Position numbers and translations under genes: made by a program. Shown here piece after piece: positions 7,994-16,728 of a stretch of 64,000 bases of DNA. Source of the DNA: an uncultured Maribacter sp. (GTDB lineage Bacteria; Bacteroidota; Bacteroidia; Flavobacteriales; Flavobacteriaceae); NCBI GenBank assembly GCA_947504045.1, contig CANNFY010000001.1, forward strand, positions 1,302,001-1,366,000, read 5' to 3'. Within the stretch, counting starts at the first letter, position 1, and every line of letters begins with the position of its first letter. The notes under the pieces were generated by a model, which saw nothing but the letters and a program-made list of their open reading frames with translations, had not been told where the DNA came from and ran no database searches.

Positions 7994-8443
7994 TTAGTAT
8001 GGTTTTGGAAAAGGTTTTTTAAAATTAAAAACATCTTTATTAGGGCCATTTTTTTGCAGTTGGGCAAGTTTTTCTACAGCTTCTTCAACAGTAGGGTATT
8101 TACCTTCTGGAATCCACCACATAGCGGTGCTAACTTCTCCGTAATTTTTAAACCATTCTTTTCTTCTTCTTAAAAAGTTTGTATGGACTGTTTTATACAC
8201 ATAGTTACTTAACGTTTCTACATCTTTCCAAACAGATATATTTATAATAATTTGAACATCATTATAAGGGTTTAGGTTAGTTGCATTATTAGAATCGTCT
8301 TTTAATCGCCAGACAAAACCATCGCTATTTTCTGCAAGTGCATTTATAGTGTCTAGGTTGTCTACAAACTCTTTCATTATAGGGTCTTCTATTGTTGTCC
8401 CTTTTATTCTTGCTACATTAATTTCTGCTAATTGGTAACTCAT
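7994..8443 (-). CDS. DUF3291 domain protein
   Basis: A 149-residue soluble protein matching the DUF3291 family as I remember it: an N-terminal YQLAEINVARIKG strand, a central NISVWKDVETLSNYVYKTVH segment, and the tryptophan-rich WFKNYGEVSTAMWWIPEG block followed by TVEEAVEKLAQLQKNG. The fold resembles dimeric alpha-beta barrel monooxygenase-like proteins, but no catalytic role is established. It lies 13 bases after the AlkB-like gene on the same strand, so it is probably co-transcribed. No signal peptide is visible, suggesting a cytoplasmic location. Confidence 0.75.
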   Translation of the reverse strand: MSYQLAEINVARIKGTTIEDPIMKEFVDNLDTINALAENSDGFVWRLKDDSNNATNLNPYNDVQIIINISVWKDVETLSNYVYKTVHTNFLRRRKEWFKNYGEVSTAMWWIPEGKYPTVEEAVEKLAQLQKNGPNKDVFNFKKPFPKPY

Positions 8444-8456
8444 TTATGGTGCTATT

Positions 8457-9062
8457 TTAAGAAGTTTCAATTGTTCTAAAAGTTAAATTTATTCTTGGTG
8501 TAAATACTTTTTTGGTGGGAGGCAGTCTATGAAGCCAATTTTTTTGCGTTTCACCTTTCATTACTAATAAGCTGCCTTTTTCTAAAACAATACTAATTTT
8601 TTGTTTTGTTTCTTTATGTTTAAAAAGAAATTTTCTTTCTGCTCCAAAACTTAAAGAGGCAATAGCGCCATTTTTTTTTAAATCTTTTTCACCATCGCTA
8701 TGCCATGCCATACCTTCATCTCCGTTATGATAAAGGTTAAGTAAGCAAGAATTATAGGTTTCTCCTGTTTTGGTTTCAACAATTGTTTTTAGTTCTAAAA
8801 GCTCTTTGGTCCATGGTAAAGAAATTTTTGTGCTATTAGAATAGGTGTATTCAAATGTTTTTTGAGCATACCAGGCAACTTTACGTTTTGTAAAAATTTT
8901 TTTCCCAAAAATTACTGCTTCATCTGGTTTCCATTCTATAGAATTTAAAAGAGTATTGTAGTAATATTTACATTTGGCAAGCTCTAGAATAGTGCCATAG
9001 TACACTACTTCTCCATCAAAAGGTAATATATTTTGAGTGGTATTTGTATTAAATAAATCCAT
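8457..9062 (-). CDS. AlkB-like 2-oxoglutarate/Fe(II) dioxygenase
   Basis: Member of the AlkB family of Fe(II)/2-oxoglutarate dioxygenases, which oxidatively demethylate alkylated nucleic acid bases. The iron ligands are visible as H121-x-D123 in GMAWHSDGEKD and H178 in NWLHRLPPT. The 2-oxoglutarate-binding arginines are R190 and R196 in RINLTFR, equivalent to the RxNxTFR signature of E. coli AlkB. The substrate-lid segment (VAWYAQKTFEYTYS) precedes them. The 201-residue length matches the ALKBH2/3-like bacterial subgroup. It lies 13 bases before DUF3291 and 59 bases after the GT2 gene; no functional link to glycan synthesis is evident. Confidence 0.9.
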   Translation of the reverse strand: MDLFNTNTTQNILPFDGEVVYYGTILELAKCKYYYNTLLNSIEWKPDEAVIFGKKIFTKRKVAWYAQKTFEYTYSNSTKISLPWTKELLELKTIVETKTGETYNSCLLNLYHNGDEGMAWHSDGEKDLKKNGAIASLSFGAERKFLFKHKETKQKISIVLEKGSLLVMKGETQKNWLHRLPPTKKVFTPRINLTFRTIETS

Positions 9063-9121
9063 TTATTAGTGTAATAGTATTGCAATCTAATAAAAAGAAT
9101 AATTAATAAGAGGAATGTAAC

Positions 9122-10606
9122 TTATGCTCTTGCTGTAAGTGATTTAAAAAACACGTAACCAAAACCTAAGAATAGCATAAAATGAAAAGGAAATAATCCA
9201 AAATCGTTTAGAGGTACAGCGCTATACATTCCGAAAAGAAAGTATAACATTAGGGCTGCTTCTAAAATCATGTTTGGAGATAGTTTTTTAGTTAGATACT
9301 TATTGCCTTTCCAACTATCTGTAAGGTTGTTTAAGTTAAATTTAGGTGTACGTACAAATTCACTTCTTTTTCCCATGTGGCCTTCTAGAACCGCAATAGA
9401 GTTGTGTAATGAAAACCCAAGAGCGATAGAGAAAAAGGTAAAGAATAGTTTTATGTAATCTATAAAATTATCAAAACTACTACCTTGTATACTTTTATAA
9501 GTAAACCAATAACAAACAAATAATATAATAGTACTTACAATAAAAAAGCTGGTAACTTCAAAAACCCATCCTAAATGCCCGTAGCTGTTTTTTATATAAA
9601 GCATAGGTATGCTTAATAAAGCAACTATAAAAACACATAAAAACATAGAGCTGTTAAGTAAGTGCATTACCCCATGAAATTTAGTTTTAAAGGGTATGTT
9701 TTTAGCAGAAAGAACACTAGTAACTGTTTTTCTAAAATTTTCTGCTCCACCTTTATTCCATCTAAATTGTTGTGAACGAGCAGCACTAATTACAACCGGA
9801 AGTTCTGCAGGCGTTTCTACGTCTTCTAAATATTTAAACTTCCAATTTTTTAATTGTGCTCTATAGCTTAAATCTAAATCTTCTGTTAGGGTGTCTCCTT
9901 CCCAATTTCCGGCATCTAGAATACATTCTTTACGCCATATACCTGCGGTACCATTAAAATTTATAAAATGTCCTTTAGCATTACGCCCAACTTGTTCTAA
10001 AGTAAAATGTGCATCTAACGCAAAGGCTTGTATACGTGTTAAGGTAGAGTAATCTCTGTTTATATGTCCCCAGCGGGTTTGCACAACACCAATTTCTTTA
10101 TCTTTAAAATAGATAACGGTTTTCTTTAACCAATCTGCATCGGGTAAAAAATCGGCATCAAAAATGGCTATAAACTCTCCTTTAGCAATTTCTAAACCTT
10201 CTTTTAGAGCACCAGCTTTAAAACCTTGTCTGTTTTCTCGTCTAATATGCTCTATATCTAAACCTGTTGCTTGTAGTTTTTTTATATGTTTTGCAGTATC
10301 GTGTACAGATTCATCTGTAGAATCATCTAATACCTGAATTTCCAATTTGCTTTTAGGGTATTCTATTTTTGCAATATTTTCTAAAAGTCTTTCCATAACA
10401 TATTCCTCGTTATAGACAGGTAATTGTATGGTAACAAATGGAATTTCTTTTGGATCTAAAAGGTTGTATTTTGGAGCAGTTTGGTTTCTTCTTTTATATC
10501 CTAGGTAGTTTACTAAGAGATTAAGTTGCGCTAAACTGTAGAAGAATATCAACAATAATGCAATACTGTAAATGCCAATAATAATGTAAGCAATTGTTAG
10601 TCCCAT
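9122..10606 (-). CDS. Processive family-2 glycosyltransferase, CslA/cellulose-synthase-like
   Basis: A 494-residue membrane GT2 enzyme. It has one N-terminal membrane helix, a cytosolic catalytic domain and about four C-terminal helices. Catalytic signatures are D94/D95 (LDDSTDES), D150-x-D152 (IFDADF), T241-E-D (TLTEDLDLSYR) and Q279-QFRW, the D,D,D,QxxRW set of processive beta-glycan synthases. The stretch QQFRWNKGG is typical of the CslA/CslC and bacterial mannan- or glucan-synthase-like branch. It probably polymerises a nucleotide-sugar into a beta-linked glycan and passes it through the inner membrane. It is directly downstream of another GT2 (1-base gap). Product identity (mannan, glucan or another) is not determinable here. 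Confidence 0.85.
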   Translation of the reverse strand: MGLTIAYIIIGIYSIALLLIFFYSLAQLNLLVNYLGYKRRNQTAPKYNLLDPKEIPFVTIQLPVYNEEYVMERLLENIAKIEYPKSKLEIQVLDDSTDESVHDTAKHIKKLQATGLDIEHIRRENRQGFKAGALKEGLEIAKGEFIAIFDADFLPDADWLKKTVIYFKDKEIGVVQTRWGHINRDYSTLTRIQAFALDAHFTLEQVGRNAKGHFINFNGTAGIWRKECILDAGNWEGDTLTEDLDLSYRAQLKNWKFKYLEDVETPAELPVVISAARSQQFRWNKGGAENFRKTVTSVLSAKNIPFKTKFHGVMHLLNSSMFLCVFIVALLSIPMLYIKNSYGHLGWVFEVTSFFIVSTIILFVCYWFTYKSIQGSSFDNFIDYIKLFFTFFSIALGFSLHNSIAVLEGHMGKRSEFVRTPKFNLNNLTDSWKGNKYLTKKLSPNMILEAALMLYFLFGMYSAVPLNDFGLFPFHFMLFLGFGYVFFKSLTARA

Positions 10607-10607
10607 T

Positions 10608-11297
10608 TTATTTCATGCTATATTTAAATATCCAACCTAATATTTTTATGCCCGCAAATATACTACCTTTTACCGTTCCAGACACTTTTGAAACACCAAT
10701 TCTTTTTTTGTAACGCACTGGTACTTCGCAATATGCTACTTTCTTTTTTAATGCTTTTAATTGCATTTCTACTGTCCAGCCATAAGTTTTATCTTCCATG
10801 TTTAAAGATAATAACGTATTGTAATCTATAGCTCTAAACGGTCCTAGGTCTGTAAATGTTGCGTTAAACAACAGTTTCATTAATCTGGTTGCTAGCCAAT
10901 TACCAAAAATTTGCTGCGGCGTCATACTACCTTCTTCTCTTAGCTCTTTTGCTCTAGCACCAACAACAAATTTTACTTTTTTATCTATAATTGGTTGTGT
11001 AATTTTTGTTAGTTCTTCTGGGTAGTCAGAATAATCTCCATCTACAAAAACGATAATATCTGGTTTGTTTTCTTGTTTACTTACATAGTCTAAGCCTGTA
11101 AGACAAGCATAGCCATAGCCCATTTTTGTTTCTGTTAAAACAGTTGCTCCAGCTTTTTCTGCATTTTCTACTGTATTGTCTGTAGAGTTATTGTTAACTA
11201 CAACAATTTCAGAAACTAAAGATGGTATTTCTTTTATTACATGTGCAATAGAGTCTGCTTCATTAAAAGCAGGAATAATAACTATTATATTGGTCAT
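10608..11297 (-). CDS. Family-2 glycosyltransferase, polyprenyl-phosphate-sugar synthase type
   Basis: A 229-residue soluble or membrane-associated GT2 enzyme. Motifs are IIPAFNEADSIAHVI at the N-terminus, VVVNNNSTDNTV, FVDGDYSDYPEE (the metal-binding acidic motif) and TDLGPFRAIDYNTLL. The last is characteristic of dolichyl/undecaprenyl-phosphate mannose- or glucose-synthase-like proteins. It has no C-terminal transmembrane helices of its own. It may load a hexose onto polyprenyl phosphate for the GT-C enzyme at 6576-7940; this pairing is inference. Its start overlaps the stop of the YwqK-like gene by one base, and it is one base from the processive GT2, so the three are tightly coupled. Confidence 0.85.
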   Translation of the reverse strand: MTNIIVIIPAFNEADSIAHVIKEIPSLVSEIVVVNNNSTDNTVENAEKAGATVLTETKMGYGYACLTGLDYVSKQENKPDIIVFVDGDYSDYPEELTKITQPIIDKKVKFVVGARAKELREEGSMTPQQIFGNWLATRLMKLLFNATFTDLGPFRAIDYNTLLSLNMEDKTYGWTVEMQLKALKKKVAYCEVPVRYKKRIGVSKVSGTVKGSIFAGIKILGWIFKYSMK

Positions 11298-11782
11298 TAA
11301 TACAAATCAGATAATTTATTTTCTTTTTTAAAACTGGAAAAACTAGTCCACTCTTTTATTTTCTTTCCGTTGCTGTATCTTACAGCTGCTGTTATTTTTT
11401 CATCTTTGTATTTTAAGCAATAGCCATTTTTTACTCCATTTGTAAGTTGGCATTTATGAATAATACTTCCTTTTGAGTTGTAAAAAAGCCACCAATTAAC
11501 CATTTGTCCGTTTTCGTATTTGCCATCTTTAATACGAACATTGTACTTGCTATAAAAATACCAGTAATCTTCTTTTTTGCCATTGTAGTAATGGCCCTGT
11601 TCTGAGACAACACCATTTTCATGATAAAACTTCCAATATCCAGTTTTTATATTGTTTTTAAGCCATCCTTCGGACTTTATTTTCCCGGTATCATAATATT
11701 CTTTATAATATACAGAATCTTGGTTATCCTTTAGGTTAAGAAAAAGACATAAAATAGCTATAAATGGAATTTTAAATATCAT
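11297..11782 (-). CDS. YwqK/MORN-repeat exported protein
   Basis: A 161-residue protein with an N-terminal hydrophobic signal (IPFIAILCLFLNL) followed by about five MORN-like repeats of the form YYDTGKIKSEGWLKNNIKTG and YHENGVVSEQGHYYNGKKEDY. Databases often label this family YwqK antitoxin, but no toxin gene is adjacent, so that name should not be taken as function here. In Bacteroidetes such proteins are common envelope-associated repeats of unknown role. It is tightly packed between the 4Fe-4S gene (2-base gap) and a GT2 gene (1-base overlap), so it is part of the operon. Confidence 0.75.
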   Translation of the reverse strand: MIFKIPFIAILCLFLNLKDNQDSVYYKEYYDTGKIKSEGWLKNNIKTGYWKFYHENGVVSEQGHYYNGKKEDYWYFYSKYNVRIKDGKYENGQMVNWWLFYNSKGSIIHKCQLTNGVKNGYCLKYKDEKITAAVRYSNGKKIKEWTSFSSFKKENKLSDLY

Positions 11783-11784
11783 TT

Positions 11785-13365
11785 CTATTTTTTGTTTACT
11801 AATTTCATTAAATCTACATCATTACCTAATAATACTTCGGTAGGGTTTATACGTCCTTCTTCTGGTCCGTTTTCTAATTTTAAAACACCTCTAGGGCATA
11901 CTGCAGAACAAACACCACAACCTACACAACTAGAACGAACAATGTTTTCTCCTTTTTGAGCATAGGCTCTAACATCAATACCTTGTTCGCAATATGTAGA
12001 ACAGTTACCACAAGAAATACATTGCCCACCATTGGTAGATATTCTAAAGCGAGATTTAAAACGTTGTACAAAGCCTAAATATGCGGCTAAAGGGCAACCA
12101 AATCTACACCAAACTCTATTCCCAAAAATAGGATAAAAACCTGTTCCTATTACTCCTGCAAAAACAGAACCTATTAATAAACTATATAGATTTTGTATGC
12201 TAGAGGTTTTTATTCCTAAAACAGTACTTGTTTCTGCAAAGAAACTATATAAAGTTAAACCTGTCATTATAACTGCAAAAAGTAATACACTATGTATTAA
12301 CCATCGTTCTACTTTCCATGAGAATAAAGATTTGCTAGAGTGTTGACGGTAAGGGTCTCCTAAAGTTTCTGCAAGTCCACCACAACCACATACCCAAGAG
12401 CAGTACCATCTTTTTCCAAAAAAGTATACCATTACCGGAACCACTACTAAGGTTAATAAAATACCCCAAACTAAAATAAACATACCAATACCACCACTAT
12501 TAATAAGCGATTTTAAATTCCATTGAAAAAAGAAATCATAATCTAATGGGAAAGCATTTTTAAAATCGTAATATGGCATTTGTAAGCGTACCATAATTTC
12601 TGGAATTAGAAAGGCAAATACAATCTGGAAAAATAATACAGAAGTGGTGCGTACTATTTGATACATGTTATGGCGGTATTTAATATACATACGTGCTGCC
12701 ATAACTAACATTACTACGCAGTACATAAAACCATAAACAAACCAATGTCCAGCAGGGTTACCACTTAAAAATTCGCTAATAGGGTCTACAATAAGTGTCC
12801 AGTTTACGGCATATTCAGAACGGAAATAAAGTACTAAATAAAAACTAACTAGAAATATAAATACCATCCAGGCAATCCATCCTTTATTTGTAGCACTTTC
12901 AAGATAAATTCCATCGTTTTTAATTCCTTTTTTGCCAAGTAATATTACGTTTGGTAAAATAAACATTAAGGCGCCAATAATACCTAATCCAAAGGTTAAG
13001 AACCACATTGTACCTTTGTTATTTGCTATATAACCACTAGCAGATTTTTTACCTATAAAGGCAGCCATATCGTGTGGTTTGGTATAAATAACTTTTTTGT
13101 ATTCTTTGTTTTTTTTATGTTGATTGTTTGCATTTTCTAGGGCATTAACCACTATTGGCGATAAAGATAACATGCTGTTAAATTCTTTGCCTACAACCTT
13201 GTCTTGTAATTCTTGTTTAAAAAGATCACTTTTAATCTTTTTTTCTGTTACAATTTGCTCTAATAATTGTTCGTTTACTGTAAATTTTCCTGTAACAGTT
13301 ACAGTGGTAAAAATTGCTAAGCCAATTAAGAATATTACAAGGCCTATATTTTTTATTATTTTCAT
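11785..13365 (-). CDS. Membrane-bound 4Fe-4S protein, NosR/NapH/CcoG-like
   Basis: A 526-residue integral membrane electron-transfer protein. The N-terminal third contains one membrane helix and a periplasmic domain (about 25-115), followed by several transmembrane helices. Then come cysteine motifs of the NapH/NosR type (WYCSWVCGCGGL and VWCRFGCPLAAYLG) and two classical ferredoxin clusters, CISCGNCSTYCEQG and SCVGCGVCSAVCPRG. Such proteins pass electrons between quinol, flavin or ferredoxin pools and periplasmic or membrane partners. The gene follows the FAD oxidoreductase by 40 bases on the same strand, suggesting that the pair works as a membrane redox chain. No nitrous-oxide or nitrate reductase genes are visible nearby, so the terminal acceptor is unknown. 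Confidence 0.85.
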   Translation of the reverse strand: MKIIKNIGLVIFLIGLAIFTTVTVTGKFTVNEQLLEQIVTEKKIKSDLFKQELQDKVVGKEFNSMLSLSPIVVNALENANNQHKKNKEYKKVIYTKPHDMAAFIGKKSASGYIANNKGTMWFLTFGLGIIGALMFILPNVILLGKKGIKNDGIYLESATNKGWIAWMVFIFLVSFYLVLYFRSEYAVNWTLIVDPISEFLSGNPAGHWFVYGFMYCVVMLVMAARMYIKYRHNMYQIVRTTSVLFFQIVFAFLIPEIMVRLQMPYYDFKNAFPLDYDFFFQWNLKSLINSGGIGMFILVWGILLTLVVVPVMVYFFGKRWYCSWVCGCGGLAETLGDPYRQHSSKSLFSWKVERWLIHSVLLFAVIMTGLTLYSFFAETSTVLGIKTSSIQNLYSLLIGSVFAGVIGTGFYPIFGNRVWCRFGCPLAAYLGFVQRFKSRFRISTNGGQCISCGNCSTYCEQGIDVRAYAQKGENIVRSSCVGCGVCSAVCPRGVLKLENGPEEGRINPTEVLLGNDVDLMKLVNKK

Positions 13366-13405
13366 TTTTAAAATTTTATGATTGTATCTATGTATACAGT
13401 TATAT

Positions 13406-14752
13406 TTAGGCTTTGCTAAAAATTCTTTTCCAACTTTTTTTCTTAGGACTTATGTTTGTTCCGTTTTCTTGATTATACTTTGCTAGTATTTCTTTTTCAT
13501 ACTGCGAGTAAAATTCGGGGTCAAAATTTGCATCTTTAAGGTATTCTAAAACATATTCTATTGTTCTGTTTTCGGTTAACCAACGGTCAAAAATGTTATG
13601 TCGCATACGAATACCAAAAGTGTTTATTCCTAAAAATGCTTTAGTGTCTTTATGGTAAGCAATGGTTACGCATATTTTTTCGGAAGCATGTCTCCAATGA
13701 AAATGTTGTTCTTCGTCGGTTTTACTTCGTTCACTAAACACCCAACCATAGGTTTGGTATTCTAAGTCTAAAAATTTTGCAGAGTTAAACCAATGTCCGG
13801 GCTTATATTCTGTTGGGTTGCCACAAATAGTTTGTGCAATGGTTTCTCCCATCATTCTTCCAGTATACCAAACCGCTTCTATAGGTCTTCTTTTTCCAAT
13901 ACCTTGGTGTTGCTCAGCGCAATCTCCTATTGCATATATGTCAGGAATGTTAGTTTCTAATAACCTATTTACTTTTACACCACGGCCAAGTTCTATACCA
14001 GAATCTTTAAGGAAATTAATATTAGGAGATACACCTGCTGTTAAACCTACAACATTACATTCTATAGTATCTCCTTTATCCGTTACAATTGCTCTGGCAT
14101 TGCCGTTATCGTCAGCTAAAATTTCAACTAAATTGGTTTCTAAACGTAAATCTATATGGTGTTCTAAAATATGTTCGTTAATCATTTGCGATTCGCCAGA
14201 AGGTAAAACACCATTCCAAAAGCTATTTTCACGAACCAAAAAAGTAACAGGAATGTCTCTACTTCTAAGCATTTCTGCCATTTCTATTCCAATTAACCCG
14301 CCACCAACAATAACCGCTCTTTTACAAACCTCTTTATTAGGAGCATTTTTTTCTAAAGCTTCTAAATCTTGTTTTGAATATAGGCCCTGCACATGCCCTA
14401 GGTCTTGTCCTGGCCATCCAAATTTATTTGGTTTAGAACCAGTGGCTATAATTAATTTATCATATTTAATATCTGTATGATTATCTATTTTAAGAACATT
14501 ATTCTTATGGTCTATAGATTTTACATATCCTTTAATTAAATCTATTCTATTTTTTTTCCAGAACCAATTTTCATAAGGTTGCGTATGTTCAAATTTCATG
14601 TGTCCCATGTAAACATACATAAGGGCAGTTCTTGAGAAAAAATAATCTGTTTCTGCAGATATGATAGTAATTTCTTTGTCGGATAATTTTCTAATATGAC
14701 GAGCAGCAGTTACTCCAGAAATTCCATTACCTATAATGACTATATGTTCCAT
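13406..14752 (-). CDS. NAD(P)/FAD-dependent oxidoreductase (rubredoxin/nitrite-reductase-like)
   Basis: A 448-residue flavoprotein. The FAD fingerprint is IVIIGNGISGVTAARHIR (4-21), the NAD(P)H fingerprint is RAVIVGGGLIGIEMAEML (about 144-161), and the second FAD motif is NIPDIYAIGDCAE. This is the layout of rubredoxin reductase and of the N-terminal domain of NirB. A C-terminal extension of about 100 residues (after about 340, including WFNSAKFLDLEYQTYGWVFS) is not part of the standard fold and may contact a partner. It is the first gene of the co-directional group that continues with the membrane 4Fe-4S protein, its likely electron partner. No promoter matching the consensus could be identified with confidence upstream. 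Confidence 0.85.
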   Translation of the reverse strand: MEHIVIIGNGISGVTAARHIRKLSDKEITIISAETDYFFSRTALMYVYMGHMKFEHTQPYENWFWKKNRIDLIKGYVKSIDHKNNVLKIDNHTDIKYDKLIIATGSKPNKFGWPGQDLGHVQGLYSKQDLEALEKNAPNKEVCKRAVIVGGGLIGIEMAEMLRSRDIPVTFLVRENSFWNGVLPSGESQMINEHILEHHIDLRLETNLVEILADDNGNARAIVTDKGDTIECNVVGLTAGVSPNINFLKDSGIELGRGVKVNRLLETNIPDIYAIGDCAEQHQGIGKRRPIEAVWYTGRMMGETIAQTICGNPTEYKPGHWFNSAKFLDLEYQTYGWVFSERSKTDEEQHFHWRHASEKICVTIAYHKDTKAFLGINTFGIRMRHNIFDRWLTENRTIEYVLEYLKDANFDPEFYSQYEKEILAKYNQENGTNISPKKKSWKRIFSKA

Positions 14753-15023
14753 AAATATGATTGGTTATTTGGCTTAGGTCGTAATTTAATTTGAAAACTT
14801 AACTATTTTTTTTAAAAATATTTTCGTGATAACTGTGTGATACTTTTGAAGTTCCTTTGGCACAGAAAGAAAGAATAAGATTTGTTAAGTTTTTAAATTT
14901 AGTTCGACATAGCATAAAAATTTATTGCATTTATAATGCTAACAATACAATAAATTAAATCAAAAAACCTTTAATAAGTAAGTTTTTTCTTTCAAAAAAT
15001 AAAAACAATAAAATAAATAAAAA
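14753..15023. other. Divergent intergenic region
   Basis: A 271-base AT-rich region between two divergently transcribed gene groups. It must hold promoters for both directions, but I could not find a convincing TTG-N17..23-TAnnTTTG pair on either strand. No RNA gene, repeat or ORF is evident. Confidence 0.5.
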
Positions 15024-15737
15024 ATGAAGAAAATAATAGTCTTAGCTGTTTTATGCCTTATAGGCTTAAAAAGCAACGCCCAAAGCACAGAAGTATTTTT
15101 TGCAAAAGCAGATACTTTTTTTGGTAAACATGTAAAAAATGGAAGAGTAGCATACTCTACCATTAAAAAAGATGCCAAAGAGTTACATGAAATTTTAGAT
15201 TTAGCCACTAATATTACGGTGAATAAAGCAAATGCAAAAGAATACCAAGCTTTTTGGATAAACGCTTATAACTTAACCGTTATTAAAAGTATTGTTGAAA
15301 ATTACCCAATTAAATCGCCATTAGATAAGGCTGGGTTTTTTGATAAAACAAAACATAGTGTTGGAGGAAAAAAAATAACACTTAACGATATAGAAAATAA
15401 ACTTTTAAGAGGCAATTTTCCTAACGAACCTCGTTTTCATTTTGTCTTAGTTTGTGCAGGTTTAGGGTGCCCACCAATAATAAATAAAGCATATACACCT
15501 AATACATTAGAAAAGCAATTAGAAACGCAAACAATAAAAGCTTTAAACAATCCTAATTTTATTCAAGTAAATAAAAGTAAGGTTAAAATTTCTCAAATAT
15601 TTGAGTGGTATAAAGGAGATTTTACAAAAGAGGGTTCTCTTGTAGACTATATAAATAAATATAAAAAAGAAAAATTACCAATGAAATCTAAAGTGTCTTA
15701 TTACACTTATGATTGGACTTTAAACGATTTAAAATAA
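15024..15737 (+). CDS. DUF547 exported protein (first of two paralogs)
   Basis: A 237-residue protein with a signal peptide (IIVLAVLCLIGLKSNAQ) and a complete DUF547 domain: EYQAFWINAYNLTVIKSIV, ITLNDIENKLLRG, and the conserved HFVLVCAGLGCPPI with the GCP motif. It ends in a YDWTLN tail. DUF547 proteins are exported and their biochemical function is not established. A paralog lies at 21578-22294 with the same SQIFEWY/SQIFKWF and YDWTLN/YNWSLN segments. It is the first gene of a plus-strand group of envelope genes and is 28 bases from the next gene. Confidence 0.85.
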   Translation: MKKIIVLAVLCLIGLKSNAQSTEVFFAKADTFFGKHVKNGRVAYSTIKKDAKELHEILDLATNITVNKANAKEYQAFWINAYNLTVIKSIVENYPIKSPLDKAGFFDKTKHSVGGKKITLNDIENKLLRGNFPNEPRFHFVLVCAGLGCPPIINKAYTPNTLEKQLETQTIKALNNPNFIQVNKSKVKISQIFEWYKGDFTKEGSLVDYINKYKKEKLPMKSKVSYYTYDWTLNDLK

Positions 15738-15765
15738 TTATACAATAACTTAAAAAAAATATAAA

Positions 15766-16662
15766 ATGAAACTAATTAATATATATGTAGCATTAGCACT
15801 ATTACTAACTGCCAGTACAAGTTTTGCTCAAGACATGGAGGACAAAATGGATAAAGAAGATGAGGAAGCTATAAGTAATATACAACAATACACACCATCT
15901 AAATTAATAGGTAAAGGACAAGTAGACATTAAGTGGTTTAATAACTTGTATACAGAAACAGAAAGTACTTTTGTAGATGGCGAACAACCTAGACAAACCT
16001 TTTTTACTTCTACTCTAGAAGCGTATACAGGTATTGGAGAAAATAATAGATGGAATGTTGGAGCAATATTTGAGTTTCGTTCAAATGTAATTGGAGGTAG
16101 AGATGCATTAGATGTGTTTAAATTTGACGGAGAAGATACTACTGCTCGTTCTGGATTAACTTCTATTGCACCATCTATTAAGTTTGTGCCATTTAAATCT
16201 GTAAGTAATTTTAGTTTGCAAAGTTCTATTTTTATTCCTCTAGTAGATAACGAAACAGAAAATGGTGTTTTTCTAGATCAAAAAGGATATACATGGCAAA
16301 ATAGATTCTTTTATGACTATACTTTTCCGGGTAATAAATGGCAAGTTTTTACAGAGTTAAATTCTGAACTACATTTTGGGGATAAAGAAGAAAGTTTTGC
16401 AAATAATAGTTTAAGTCTTACACCAGGAGTATTTTTAAGTTATTTTCCAAGTTCTAAATTTACAGTTTTAGGGCTAATACAGCACTCCCAAAGAATAGAT
16501 TTAGGCAATAATTTTGAGCAAGACTTTACCGCAGCTGGCGGAGGAGTTAAATACCAATTAACAGACGCATTAAATTTAGAAGCATTATATACTAACTTTT
16601 TAAGAGGTAATAATACAGGGCTTGGGCAAACATTTAATTTAGGACTTAGAGTTATCCTATAG
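15766..16662 (+). CDS. Putative outer-membrane beta-barrel protein, unknown function
   Basis: A 298-residue protein with a signal peptide ending near TSFAQ. The remainder alternates aromatic/hydrophobic and polar residues (for example KWFNNLYTETES, RFFYDYTF, LNLEALYTNFLRG) and ends in a hydrophobic strand, GLRVIL, as expected for a 10-14 strand barrel. I recognise no family with certainty. It follows the DUF547 gene by 28 bases. A terminator-like hairpin begins 21 bases after its stop and overlaps the start of the next gene. It could be a small-molecule channel or a structural barrel. Confidence 0.6.
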   Translation: MKLINIYVALALLLTASTSFAQDMEDKMDKEDEEAISNIQQYTPSKLIGKGQVDIKWFNNLYTETESTFVDGEQPRQTFFTSTLEAYTGIGENNRWNVGAIFEFRSNVIGGRDALDVFKFDGEDTTARSGLTSIAPSIKFVPFKSVSNFSLQSSIFIPLVDNETENGVFLDQKGYTWQNRFFYDYTFPGNKWQVFTELNSELHFGDKEESFANNSLSLTPGVFLSYFPSSKFTVLGLIQHSQRIDLGNNFEQDFTAAGGGVKYQLTDALNLEALYTNFLRGNNTGLGQTFNLGLRVIL

Positions 16663-16682
16663 AAAAATAATTACTGTAATTT

Positions 16683-16728
16683 AGGAGTCTTAATTAAATG
16701 AAATGAAAAAGTTAGGACTCCTTTTTTT
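16683..16728 (+). promoter_or_regulatory. Terminator-like hairpin straddling the start codon of the GH113-like gene
   Basis: AGGAGTC (16683-16689) can pair with GACTCCT (16716-16722). The second arm lies in codons 5-7 of the downstream gene and is followed by seven T residues (16722-16728). The 26-base loop contains the start ATG (16703). The shape is that of an intrinsic terminator, but the position would also let it control translation or cause partial transcript termination between the two genes. Confidence 0.5.

Noticed and set aside
11297-11782. Toxin-antitoxin module suggested by the YwqK label
   Set aside because: No toxin-like gene is adjacent; neighbours are a ferredoxin protein and a glycosyltransferase, and the protein is exported.
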